Below, piece by piece: positions 25,194-33,181 of a DNA stretch of 64,000 nucleotides. The stretch is from Woeseiaceae bacterium (GTDB lineage Bacteria; Pseudomonadota; Gammaproteobacteria; Steroidobacterales; Woeseiaceae). Both the position numbers and the translations under genes were made by a program. Numbering within the stretch: the first letter of the stretch is position 1; the number at the start of each line of letters is the position of its first letter. The notes under the pieces are model-generated. The model was given only the letters and a program-made list of their open reading frames with translations, did not search any database and was not told where the DNA came from. The DNA is taken from the NCBI GenBank assembly GCA_024640345.1, contig JAHEFD010000003.1:1-64000 (forward strand). Direction: 5' to 3'.

Positions 25194-26519
25194 TCATACC
25201 CCCGCTGCAACGAAAGATGCGGTATGTGACCGCTGAATCGTTGCCCTGGCGCGACAATGGAAGTGGCGAAACTGGGCGACACTCCAGCCCCTGAAATCAG
25301 CGGGTTCGGCGAAGGTCCACGCATCGGCCAGGCCGATAACCGGGAGAAGGTCAGCGAAGCCTGCGGTCGACGCCGCGTCGTCAGGAACAACAGAGTAAGG
25401 CGAGATGACCAGCAGATTCCTGTAGCGCACCGCCGATCGCCTCAGAGCATTATTCCAGTGCCGACTCCAGGAATCCCGATGAGGTCCGGCAGTCCATTGG
25501 TCGACATGATTGGCCTCCGCCAGGGCTGGAATCGCCCCGAATTCGGCGGCAATCCGCGCAGACTCACGGCGCAGTTCTGACCGGATGCGGCCAACGGTTT
25601 TTGCTGCCCACTCCAGGCTCGCCAGGCTGCCGGGATCGTCGCCTCTTCTCATGACAAGATCACCGATTTCAGTTACCTCGAACGCCAGGCGGCGGTTCTT
25701 TCTCGCATCATTTTGTTGCGCCGGGGCGGGCCAGTCGAGCTGGTCAAACCGTTGCTCAACAACAACCAGGACCTCTCGAATGGCGCTGCGAAGTCGCCGC
25801 CACCGGATTTTTCCCGCCGGAGTTGCAAAGTTGGTCAGCGGCAGGACGATCGGCAACCAGGCCGAGTCGAGGGGGCAGTGCAATCCCCTGCCTGGCAGGA
25901 CAGCTGCCGCAACTTCATCGGCGAGCAGGGGGCAGGCGCTCCTGACAAGTCCTCCGTAAACGGGCATCACGGGCCTGTCTGCGCTCCGCTGGCGCCAGAG
26001 GAATAACCAGTTGGCCTCGGCGCGCTGTACCACCTCGTCGCTTCCGTGCGGCTGCATCTGCAGGCTGTCGAGAAACACGTAGCGCGGACCTCGCCCCAGC
26101 ACCACGTCGGCGATCAGGCAGTAGGCCTCCAGGGGCATTTGATGGGAGTGCATACACAGGCCTATGGAGCGACCCGACAATCCGTGGGAGGACAGTGCTG
26201 ATTGGATCAGCTCACAGAAACGCTGCCACGAATCAATGCCTGGCCCCTTACAGGGGAAATCATGGGGCGAAAGATTGAGCGGAATGCCGGTCGCCACGAG
26301 CGTGCAAACGCGCGGCAGGAACGATTTTTGCAGGTGCTCATTTTCAAGGACATCCCGGACAGATACCCGTTCCGCGGCACCACACACAGCGTTGCGACCA
26401 GCACCAAAACGCGGGGGAGGCGTAAATCCGGCAGCAGCAATCGCCGCATCTGCAGCAGCCGCATCATCCGCAACGACATGTTGCCGACCATCGAATTGTG
26501 TACCCGCATGATTGTGCAT
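25194..26519 (-). CDS. Unrecognised 441-residue protein
   Basis: 441 residues from an ATG at 26519 with a strong GGAAGGG five bases upstream; the frame continues upstream to 26750 but without support. No signal peptide or membrane helix is visible and I recognise no domain. Distinctive stretches are LVATGIPLNLSPHDFPCKGP, LCMHSHQMPLEAYCLIADVV, GRGPRYVFLDSLQMQPHG and PVMPVYGGLVRSACPLLADE, with several Cys and His residues that could be ligands. The C-terminus is Arg-rich. It is likely soluble. It is divergent from the thioredoxin-like lipoprotein gene and upstream of the transporter gene on the same strand; neither suggests a role. Confidence 0.7.
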   Translation of the reverse strand: MHNHAGTQFDGRQHVVADDAAAADAAIAAAGFTPPPRFGAGRNAVCGAAERVSVRDVLENEHLQKSFLPRVCTLVATGIPLNLSPHDFPCKGPGIDSWQRFCELIQSALSSHGLSGRSIGLCMHSHQMPLEAYCLIADVVLGRGPRYVFLDSLQMQPHGSDEVVQRAEANWLFLWRQRSADRPVMPVYGGLVRSACPLLADEVAAAVLPGRGLHCPLDSAWLPIVLPLTNFATPAGKIRWRRLRSAIREVLVVVEQRFDQLDWPAPAQQNDARKNRRLAFEVTEIGDLVMRRGDDPGSLASLEWAAKTVGRIRSELRRESARIAAEFGAIPALAEANHVDQWTAGPHRDSWSRHWNNALRRSAVRYRNLLVISPYSVVPDDAASTAGFADLLPVIGLADAWTFAEPADFRGWSVAQFRHFHCRARATIQRSHTASFVAAGV

Positions 26520-26706
26520 CGTTGCCCTTCCCTGGACCTTTGGGCATTTTCGTTCAGGCCAGCGGTCATTCCGAGCTGACAAAATGGGCTTCCCGCAGAG
26601 ATTTTCCACTACAGCCGCACGCGGGCGGACACGGTCTGCGATACAATTCCCCAATGGGTTTCGCGGTTTCGCGGAACAGGGGCAGTCGGCCGGAACGGTG
26701 TAGATC

Positions 26707-28020
26707 GTGCGCAAAGGAACGATTCGAGCAGCAATTCTTGGCTGTGTCATAGCAGCCGCCTCACCGGGCTGTCAGCAACCGACACCGGCGCTGGCACCGT
26801 CCGGGCTGCCAACCGGTTACTGGCAGGCAACCATCACCCTCCCGGGTGGCGACATTGAGACCGGGATCGAATTGAGTCGCGATGGCGAAAATTACAGAGC
26901 GAGCCTCATCAATGGCCAGGAGCGCGTACGAATCGATGAGGTTTCTTTTGTCGATGGCGAGTTATTGCTCAGGTTCCCTGCATTCAATAACGAAATTCGA
27001 GCGACATTTGCTGACGGACAGTTGAATGGCAAGCTCACACTGATACAGCGTTTCGGTGAAACGCAGGTAATGCCTTTTGCGGCGGCGCGTGGCAACGCGG
27101 CCGAGCAGGAAATGAACGAGGCAACCACGCATGACCTGTCCGGTCGCTGGGCGGTGAACTTTCGCGAACCCGATGGCAGTGATAATGCGTCCATCGGCGA
27201 ATTCTCGCAGCGGGGCTCAAGGATATTTGGCACCTTCCTGAATCCAAACGGAGACCATCGCTTCCTTGCAGGACATGTCCGCGGCAACAATTTTCACATG
27301 TCGACATTTGACGGCGCGCATGCTTTTGTTTTTTCCGGCAGCGTGAATGAATCCGGCATTATCGAAAACGCCGGATTCTGGTCCGGTACCTCCTGGTACC
27401 AGCCCTGGTCGGCTGAGCGTAACAACAATGTCGAGTTGCCGGACGCCTTCGGCAGGACGTTCCTGAAACCCGGCTACGATAAATTCGAGTTCGAGTTCCC
27501 TGACGAAGAAGGAAGACTGGTTTCCTTAAACGACGAAAAATTCAGGGACAAGGTCGTACTCGTGACGATCGCCGGTACGTGGTGCCCGAACTGTAATGAC
27601 GAAGCCAGGTTCCTTGCGCCGTTTTACCGTGAGCACCGCGCCAGTGGCCTGGAAATCGTCGCCTTGCTTTTTGAGCACTTTGAAGACCCCGGCCTCGCCG
27701 CGCAACAGGTCCGCCGGTTCCGGGAAAAATTCGACATACAGTACGACACGCTGGTCGCCGGCATCTCGGACAAGACGGAAGCCGGCAAGGCATTGCCCTC
27801 CCTGAGTGGCGTGCTCGCTTTCCCCACGACCATATTTATCGACAGGGGTGGCAGGGTTCGGCAAATTCACACCGGATTCACGGGGCCGGGCACTGGTGAT
27901 TACTATGTTCAGTTACAGAAGACATTCGCTGACCTTACGGCCACACTGTTGGCGGAGCCTGTGGATCTGATCGAATCGTTGACGAGCAGTGAACCGGACG
28001 AAGAAACGAGCTCCAACTAA
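26707..28020 (+). CDS. Thioredoxin-like (TlpA-type) lipoprotein
   Basis: 437 residues, GTG start. A probable lipobox (ASPGC near residue 22) indicates a lipoprotein. Residues about 35-260 form beta-rich, lipocalin-like repeats (LPTGYWQATITLPGGDIETG and LSGRWAVNFREPDGSDN). The C-terminal part (about 265-415) is a TlpA/peroxiredoxin-like thioredoxin fold with the redox motif WCPNC (292-296) and the cis-Pro segment FPTTIFIDRGG. It is probably a periplasmic thiol-disulfide reductase, with the partner unknown. Family resemblance is to TlpA proteins with an N-terminal accessory domain. It is followed after 44 bp by yajQ. Confidence 0.85.
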   Translation: MRKGTIRAAILGCVIAAASPGCQQPTPALAPSGLPTGYWQATITLPGGDIETGIELSRDGENYRASLINGQERVRIDEVSFVDGELLLRFPAFNNEIRATFADGQLNGKLTLIQRFGETQVMPFAAARGNAAEQEMNEATTHDLSGRWAVNFREPDGSDNASIGEFSQRGSRIFGTFLNPNGDHRFLAGHVRGNNFHMSTFDGAHAFVFSGSVNESGIIENAGFWSGTSWYQPWSAERNNNVELPDAFGRTFLKPGYDKFEFEFPDEEGRLVSLNDEKFRDKVVLVTIAGTWCPNCNDEARFLAPFYREHRASGLEIVALLFEHFEDPGLAAQQVRRFREKFDIQYDTLVAGISDKTEAGKALPSLSGVLAFPTTIFIDRGGRVRQIHTGFTGPGTGDYYVQLQKTFADLTATLLAEPVDLIESLTSSEPDEETSSN

Positions 28021-28064
28021 TCACCCGAAAACAGACGAACGTCCAATTTATCCAGGAGAGAGAA

Positions 28065-28547
28065 ATGCCGTCTTTTGATGTCGTGAGTGAGTTCGACGCT
28101 CACGAGGCAAGCAACGCAGTCGACCAGGCCAATCGGGAAGTCGGTACGCGCTTCGACTTTAAAGGAACCGGCTCCAAGTTCGAGCTCGAAGAAAACGTCA
28201 TTAACCTTTCGAGCCAGACTGATTTCCAGTTGCAGCAGATGCTGGACATCCTTCGCCAGAAACTCTCCAAGCGCGGCATCGATATTGCCTGCCTGAAGGA
28301 AGAGGAACCGGAGCTGACCGGCAATACGGCCAGGCAAAAAGTCATCTTGCGCCAGGGCCTCGATACGCCACTCGCAAGGGATTTGGTTAAGAAGATCAAG
28401 GTCAGCAAGATTAAAGTTCAGTCTTCCATTCAGGGCGAGAAATTGCGGATCAGCGGGAAGAAGCGCGATGACCTGCAGGCGGTAATTGCCTTGTTAAAAG
28501 ACCTCGACACCGATCTCCCGTTACAGTACGAAAATTTTCGAGACTGA
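28065..28547 (+). CDS. yajQ: YajQ-family cyclic-di-GMP/nucleotide-binding protein
   Basis: 160 residues, the usual length. The N-terminus MPSFDVVSEFDAHEASNAVD and the segment KISK-like VKKIKVSKIKVQSSIQGEKL are diagnostic; two ferredoxin-like domains are expected. Members bind RNA, nucleotides or c-di-GMP and affect virulence and phage transcription in other species. AGGAGAG lies close before the ATG. With the GGDEF-EAL protein at 14-16 kb this is a second c-di-GMP-linked gene in the window. The gene is followed by ppc after 17 bp, possibly in one transcript. Confidence 0.95.
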   Translation: MPSFDVVSEFDAHEASNAVDQANREVGTRFDFKGTGSKFELEENVINLSSQTDFQLQQMLDILRQKLSKRGIDIACLKEEEPELTGNTARQKVILRQGLDTPLARDLVKKIKVSKIKVQSSIQGEKLRISGKKRDDLQAVIALLKDLDTDLPLQYENFRD

Positions 28548-28564
28548 AGCAGAAGTATAAGATC

Positions 28565-31294
28565 ATGCAAAAAGAACTTCGTCGCCAGGACATCACCTTC
28601 GAAGAAAAGGAGCAGCCGCTTCGCGACGATGTTCGCGTGCTTGGTGCACTGGTTGGAGAACTGCTCGCTGACCAGGGAGGAGCGGAGTTTTTCGAGCTGG
28701 TCGAGAACGCCCGTCAACGGTCGATTCGCAGGCGGGAAGGCAACGAAGGACCTGGCGAGGGCCTGGCCGAACTGGTGAGCAACCTCGACCTGTCGGTTGC
28801 TATGGAAGTGATCCGCGCGTTCTCGACTTATTTCCAGATGGTTAACACCGCGGAAAAAGTTCACCGAATTCGCCGACGCCGGGAATACATGCAGGAATAC
28901 GGTCAATATCAGCCCGGCGGTCTCGAAGAAACACTGGTCAAACTCAAAGCGGCCGGAATTGATCGCGCTGCGCTCCAGGCGTTGCTGCGTCGGCTGCAAA
29001 TCGAACCCGTGTTTACGGCACACCCGACCGAGCCGACGCGCAGAACCATTCTGCGCAAAGAGCAACACATTGTGCGCCGCCTGATCGACATGTTGAATCC
29101 GACGATGACCGCGCAGGAAACCCACGCATGCCTGCAAAACATCAAGCTCGAGATGACGACAGGCTGGCAGACCGACGAACATCCGTCAGAGCAGATGACT
29201 GTCGCCGATGAACTCGAACACGTGTTGTTCTTCATGACCGACGTGTTGTACAGGGCGATGCCACCTTTCTATGAAGACATCGAGAATGCAATCGCAAGAG
29301 TTTACGGTGACGAGGGCGAACCCGTTAAGGTTCCGGGAATTGTGCGCTTCGCTTCGTGGGTTGGCGGTGACATGGATGGAAATCCGAATGTAAATGCCAA
29401 GACCATCCGCTCGACACTGGCCAGGCAACGATCGCTTATCCTCGACCTTTATTACCGTGAGTGCGCCGCCATCGCTGCGAAGTTGAGCCAGTCAACGACA
29501 CGGGTCAATGTCGACCAGCGCATCCTGGAGAAGATCGAAAAATATCGCGGCATGTTCCAGAATGCCTACCACGCGGTACCGGCCCGGCACCGCGATATGC
29601 CTTACCGTGTCTACCTGCGCCTTGTGGAAGAACGCCTGCAGGCCACCTACGACGACGATGCCTATCCTTACGAGTCTGCAAAGCAACTGCGCGATGACAT
29701 TGCGCTGCTTGCCGAAAGCCTTGCAGAGAACCACGGAGAACATGCCGGGCTTTTTGCCGTAAGACGCCTGCTGAGAAGAATTGATACTTTCGGTTTTCAT
29801 TTCCTGACGCTCGATATCCGGCAGGACGCACATGTTCTACGCCAGGTCGTAGGTGAGCTCCTGGGCGAAGAGGACTGGCTGGAGTGGAGTGCCGAAGACC
29901 GAATGAAGCGAATCGCAGGAGCAATTGAATCCCGCGATTCGGTCACCGAAAACCAGAGCATCATTGCAAGAAAAACGCTGGCCGTGTTCCAGGCAATCGC
30001 TTTTTGCCGGAGAAAATACGGTAGCAGGTCCATCGGGCCATTTATCGTCAGCATGACCCAGGGCGCCGATGACATCCTGTCTGTCCTGTTACTCGCAACC
30101 CTGAGCGAGCTGCACAATCGGCGCGACGAGGTGCCCCTGGATATCGCGCCTCTGCTGGAAACCGTAGGTGACCTCAGGCGGGGAAGTGAAATCCTCGAAG
30201 ATATGCTTGAGAACGAGCTTTACCGCGCTCACCTGAAACAACGATCCGACCGGCAAACGGTCATGATCGGTTACTCGGACAGCAACAAGGATTCCGGGCT
30301 TGCATCGGCGAGATGGGCGCTTCAGAACGCACAGCTCGAACTGGTGGAAGTCGTTTCCAAGAGAGATATCGAATTGCACCTGTTCCACGGCAGGGGCGGA
30401 ACGATCAGTCGGGGCGGAGGAAAAACGCACACGGCCGTTCTCGGAGCACCTCCGGGCACCGTCAATGGCCGTCTTCGCGTTACGGAACAGGGCGAGATAA
30501 TTAACGAAAAATACGGTCTTCGTGGAATTGCATTGAGGACGCTCGAGCAGGCAACCGGCTCGGTCGCGCTGGCGACAGCAATGCCCGAGCACCGCGGCAA
30601 TGACAAGCCTGAATGGCATGACATGATGCAGGTCATTGCCGACGTCAGCCGCAAGACCTATCGTGACCTGGTTTTTGATACGCCCCGGTTTTACGACTAT
30701 TTCAGACTCGCAACACCGATCGACCTGATCGAAAGAATGCGTATCGGCTCAAGACCGGCATCGCGGCGCGGTGGCAAGGGCGTTGCTAATCTCAGGGCAA
30801 TTCCCTGGGTCTTCGCCTGGACGCAAAGTCGCCTGATGCTCCCGGGATGGTTTGGCCTCGGAAGCGGTCTGGCTGCGGCGAGCAAACAGTTTGATGACGC
30901 CGCCTTCAGGGATATGTTTCGGGAATGGTATTTCATGCGGGCGCTAACCGCCGATGCCGAGATGGTACTTGCCAAGGCAGATCTCGGTATAGCAAAGCTT
31001 TACTCATCACTGGCCGGGGAACTCAATGAGGAGTTTTTCCCGCTTGTCGAAAAAGAATTCCTTTTGACTCGGGACCTGATCCTCGAATACAGCGACGAGG
31101 AATTCCTGCTCGCAGGCGATTTGACGTTACAGCGCGCGATCATGCTCAGAAATCCTTACGTCGACCCGATGAGCTTTATGCAGGTGGATTTGCTGCGACG
31201 GTGGCGGGAAACCGGTTGCGAAGACCAGGCGCTTTTCGACGCATTGCTGGCAAGCGTAAACGGCATTGCCCAGGGCCTGCAGAATACGGGTTAG
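28565..31294 (+). CDS. ppc: Phosphoenolpyruvate carboxylase
   Basis: 909 residues, full length. It carboxylates PEP to oxaloacetate, refilling the TCA cycle. Catalytic His153 sits in FTAHPTEPTRRTIL and the second signature with Lys575 is MIGYSDSNKDSG. The flexible catalytic loop FHGRGGTISRGGG is intact, and the C-terminus ends in the conserved form (LRNPYVDPMSFMQVDLLRRW ... QNTG), which lines the inhibitor aspartate site. It ends one base before the convergent ycgN stop, leaving no room for a separate intergenic terminator. Confidence 0.98.
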   Translation: MQKELRRQDITFEEKEQPLRDDVRVLGALVGELLADQGGAEFFELVENARQRSIRRREGNEGPGEGLAELVSNLDLSVAMEVIRAFSTYFQMVNTAEKVHRIRRRREYMQEYGQYQPGGLEETLVKLKAAGIDRAALQALLRRLQIEPVFTAHPTEPTRRTILRKEQHIVRRLIDMLNPTMTAQETHACLQNIKLEMTTGWQTDEHPSEQMTVADELEHVLFFMTDVLYRAMPPFYEDIENAIARVYGDEGEPVKVPGIVRFASWVGGDMDGNPNVNAKTIRSTLARQRSLILDLYYRECAAIAAKLSQSTTRVNVDQRILEKIEKYRGMFQNAYHAVPARHRDMPYRVYLRLVEERLQATYDDDAYPYESAKQLRDDIALLAESLAENHGEHAGLFAVRRLLRRIDTFGFHFLTLDIRQDAHVLRQVVGELLGEEDWLEWSAEDRMKRIAGAIESRDSVTENQSIIARKTLAVFQAIAFCRRKYGSRSIGPFIVSMTQGADDILSVLLLATLSELHNRRDEVPLDIAPLLETVGDLRRGSEILEDMLENELYRAHLKQRSDRQTVMIGYSDSNKDSGLASARWALQNAQLELVEVVSKRDIELHLFHGRGGTISRGGGKTHTAVLGAPPGTVNGRLRVTEQGEIINEKYGLRGIALRTLEQATGSVALATAMPEHRGNDKPEWHDMMQVIADVSRKTYRDLVFDTPRFYDYFRLATPIDLIERMRIGSRPASRRGGKGVANLRAIPWVFAWTQSRLMLPGWFGLGSGLAAASKQFDDAAFRDMFREWYFMRALTADAEMVLAKADLGIAKLYSSLAGELNEEFFPLVEKEFLLTRDLILEYSDEEFLLAGDLTLQRAIMLRNPYVDPMSFMQVDLLRRWRETGCEDQALFDALLASVNGIAQGLQNTG

Positions 31295-31295
31295 G

Positions 31296-31727
31296 TCAGT
31301 CGCCCAGTTTTCTCAGCACCGTCCACTCACCGGACTCATCTTCCGATACCGCTTTTCCCTTCGCTGAAATACCTGCCTTGTGAACCGAGTCCGGATCGCC
31401 GCTGACCAGCGGGTGCCAGGCGGGTAGTTCCCGGCCCTCGGCAACCCGGCGATACGCACACGTCGCCGGGAGCCAGCGAAAAACTTCCGGTTTGTCGGCA
31501 GACAGGATCATGCAGTCGGCGACCTTCTGCGCTCTCGATGTGTAGTCCCGACAACGACATTCCTCGAGGTTCAGCAAGCGGCACGCCAGGTCGGTAAAAT
31601 AAATTTCGCTGGTTTCCTCGTCCTCGATCTTCTGCAGGCAGCAGAGCGCGCAGCCATCGCAAAGTGATTCCCATTCGTCAGCTGACATGTCCGCAAGCGA
31701 TTTGCGTTTCCAGAACTCATCGTTCAT
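31296..31727 (-). CDS. ycgN: UPF0260 protein YcgN, cysteine-rich
   Basis: 143 residues matching the UPF0260 family. The Cys-rich motif WESLCDGCALCCLQK, followed by CRLLNLEECRCRDY and the later ATCAYRR, suggests a metal or Fe-S cluster (YkgJ/CxxCxxCC-like family). GAGGAG precedes the ATG. The biochemical role is unknown. It is divergent from the hydroxyacid dehydrogenase gene across 36 bp and convergent with ppc. Confidence 0.9.
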   Translation of the reverse strand: MNDEFWKRKSLADMSADEWESLCDGCALCCLQKIEDEETSEIYFTDLACRLLNLEECRCRDYTSRAQKVADCMILSADKPEVFRWLPATCAYRRVAEGRELPAWHPLVSGDPDSVHKAGISAKGKAVSEDESGEWTVLRKLGD

Positions 31728-31763
31728 CTTTTGCTCTCCTCTACCCGGGACAGACCATACACC

Positions 31764-32723
31764 ATGAAAGCCGTATTTCTTGACTTCGCAACCGTGGGCT
31801 CCGATGAGCTTGACCTGTCCGCGTTGCGGGGCGTCACTCCTGATCTTTCATTGTTTGATAACACCGCGCACGCAGATGTGAATTCGCGAATTTCTGGCTG
31901 CGAATTCGTTTTTCTGAACAAGGTTCGAATGACGAGGGAACTGATTGAGTCCAGCGACACCTTGCGATTTATCGGGCTCACGGCAACAGGCACCGACAAT
32001 GTCGACCTCGATGCTGCAAGGGATAACGACATAGCGGTCTGTAACATACGAGGATATTGCACGAATTCTGTTGTCGAGCACGTATTCGCCGTGCTCCTGC
32101 AGCTGACGCACAGTATTGCTGCGTTTAACGGAAGTGTCCGTGCCGGCGACTGGCAAAAAGCGACCGATTTTTGCATGCTGGGACACCCGCTTCGGGAGTT
32201 GTCGGCGATGACGCTGGGGATCGTCGGCTACGGTGAACTTGGCCGGAACGTGGCGCGGATTGCCCGGGCATTCGGGATGAAGGTCCTCATTGCCCGGCGA
32301 ACTGGCCAGAAGCCGGTCGCCGGAGACGGCAGGGTCACGCTCAACGAACTTCTTCGCGAAAGTGATGCGATATCGCTGCACTGCCCGCTGACCGATAACA
32401 CTCGGGACCTGGTCGGAGAGGCGGAACTTGCGCTCATGAAATCGAACGCGATCCTGGTCAACACGGCCCGCGGCGGACTTGTCGACTCCGCCGCCCTCGT
32501 TTCCGCCCTGGCCGATGGGACGATAGCCGCGGCCGCAGTTGACGTGTTGAAGCAGGAGCCGCCCGTCGACGGTGATCCTCTGCTCGATTACCAGGGAGAA
32601 AACCTTATCGTTACACCACACATCGCGTGGGCAAGCGTTGAGGCGAGACAAAATGCGATAGATGAGGTTGCGGAAAATGTGCGGTCATTTCTACAGGGGG
32701 AAAAAAGGAACCGCGTCGCCTGA
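31764..32723 (+). CDS. D-2-hydroxyacid dehydrogenase (glycerate dehydrogenase type)
   Basis: 319 residues. It is an NAD(P)-dependent dehydrogenase of the HprA/SerA superfamily. The Rossmann motif GIVGYGELGRNVARIARAFG is followed by the catalytic Arg (LVNTARGGLVDSAALV), Glu (LKQEPPVDGDPLL) and His (VTPHIAWAS). The N-terminal half supplies the substrate domain (IGLTATGTDNVDLDAA). Glycerate/hydroxypyruvate is the most likely substrate by overall similarity, but phosphorylated or other 2-keto acids cannot be excluded. The ATG at 31764 is preferred over a TTG at 31731. Confidence 0.92.
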   Translation: MKAVFLDFATVGSDELDLSALRGVTPDLSLFDNTAHADVNSRISGCEFVFLNKVRMTRELIESSDTLRFIGLTATGTDNVDLDAARDNDIAVCNIRGYCTNSVVEHVFAVLLQLTHSIAAFNGSVRAGDWQKATDFCMLGHPLRELSAMTLGIVGYGELGRNVARIARAFGMKVLIARRTGQKPVAGDGRVTLNELLRESDAISLHCPLTDNTRDLVGEAELALMKSNAILVNTARGGLVDSAALVSALADGTIAAAAVDVLKQEPPVDGDPLLDYQGENLIVTPHIAWASVEARQNAIDEVAENVRSFLQGEKRNRVA

Positions 32724-32737
32724 TTGCCCGGCTGCCT

Positions 32738-33175
32738 CTAGGTGCCGATGACCTGCCGCGCCCACGTGATGACCTGCCGGACTCGCGGCCCCGCAAGATC
32801 GTGCGCCTCATCGAAACTGACCCAGCGGTACTCGTGATGCTCCGGCCTGCCCAGCTCGGGAGAAATGCCCATCTCGACCTCGACCTCAACCGTGTTCACC
32901 AGGTAGTACCTGGCAACTTTGCCACGGTGGTAAGGGCCGGTTTCCACATGACAATCACCCCAGCTGAATTCCGCGCTGTGAATGCCGGTCTCCTCCTCGA
33001 CTTCACGAAGAGCGGCCTCTTTAGGCTCCTCTCCTTCCTCACAGATCCCCTTGGGAAAATCCCAATGCTTGTACGCTCTCAACATCAGGGTCAGCCAGCC
33101 GGAGCCCGCCTCCCGGACGACGACCGCACCGCATGAAAGCTTGTAATTCAGGTCTGCCACGATTGCCCGAAGCAA
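32738..33175 (-). CDS. Nudix hydrolase, Ap4A-type
   Basis: 145 residues. The complete Nudix box G-X5-E-X7-REVEEETGI is present within GICEEGEEPKEAALREVEEE. The small fold, the KHWDFPKG sequence before the box and the YRWVSFDEA strand near the end resemble bis(5'-nucleosyl)-tetraphosphatases of the MutT/NudA type; the substrate remains a guess. The start is uncertain: TTG at 33175 opens the frame and GTG at 33160 is an alternative; neither has a good ribosome binding site. It lies 6 bp downstream of the ABC permease gene. Confidence 0.9.
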   Translation of the reverse strand: MLRAIVADLNYKLSCGAVVVREAGSGWLTLMLRAYKHWDFPKGICEEGEEPKEAALREVEEETGIHSAEFSWGDCHVETGPYHRGKVARYYLVNTVEVEVEMGISPELGRPEHHEYRWVSFDEAHDLAGPRVRQVITWARQVIGT

Positions 33176-33181
33176 GGGTGC

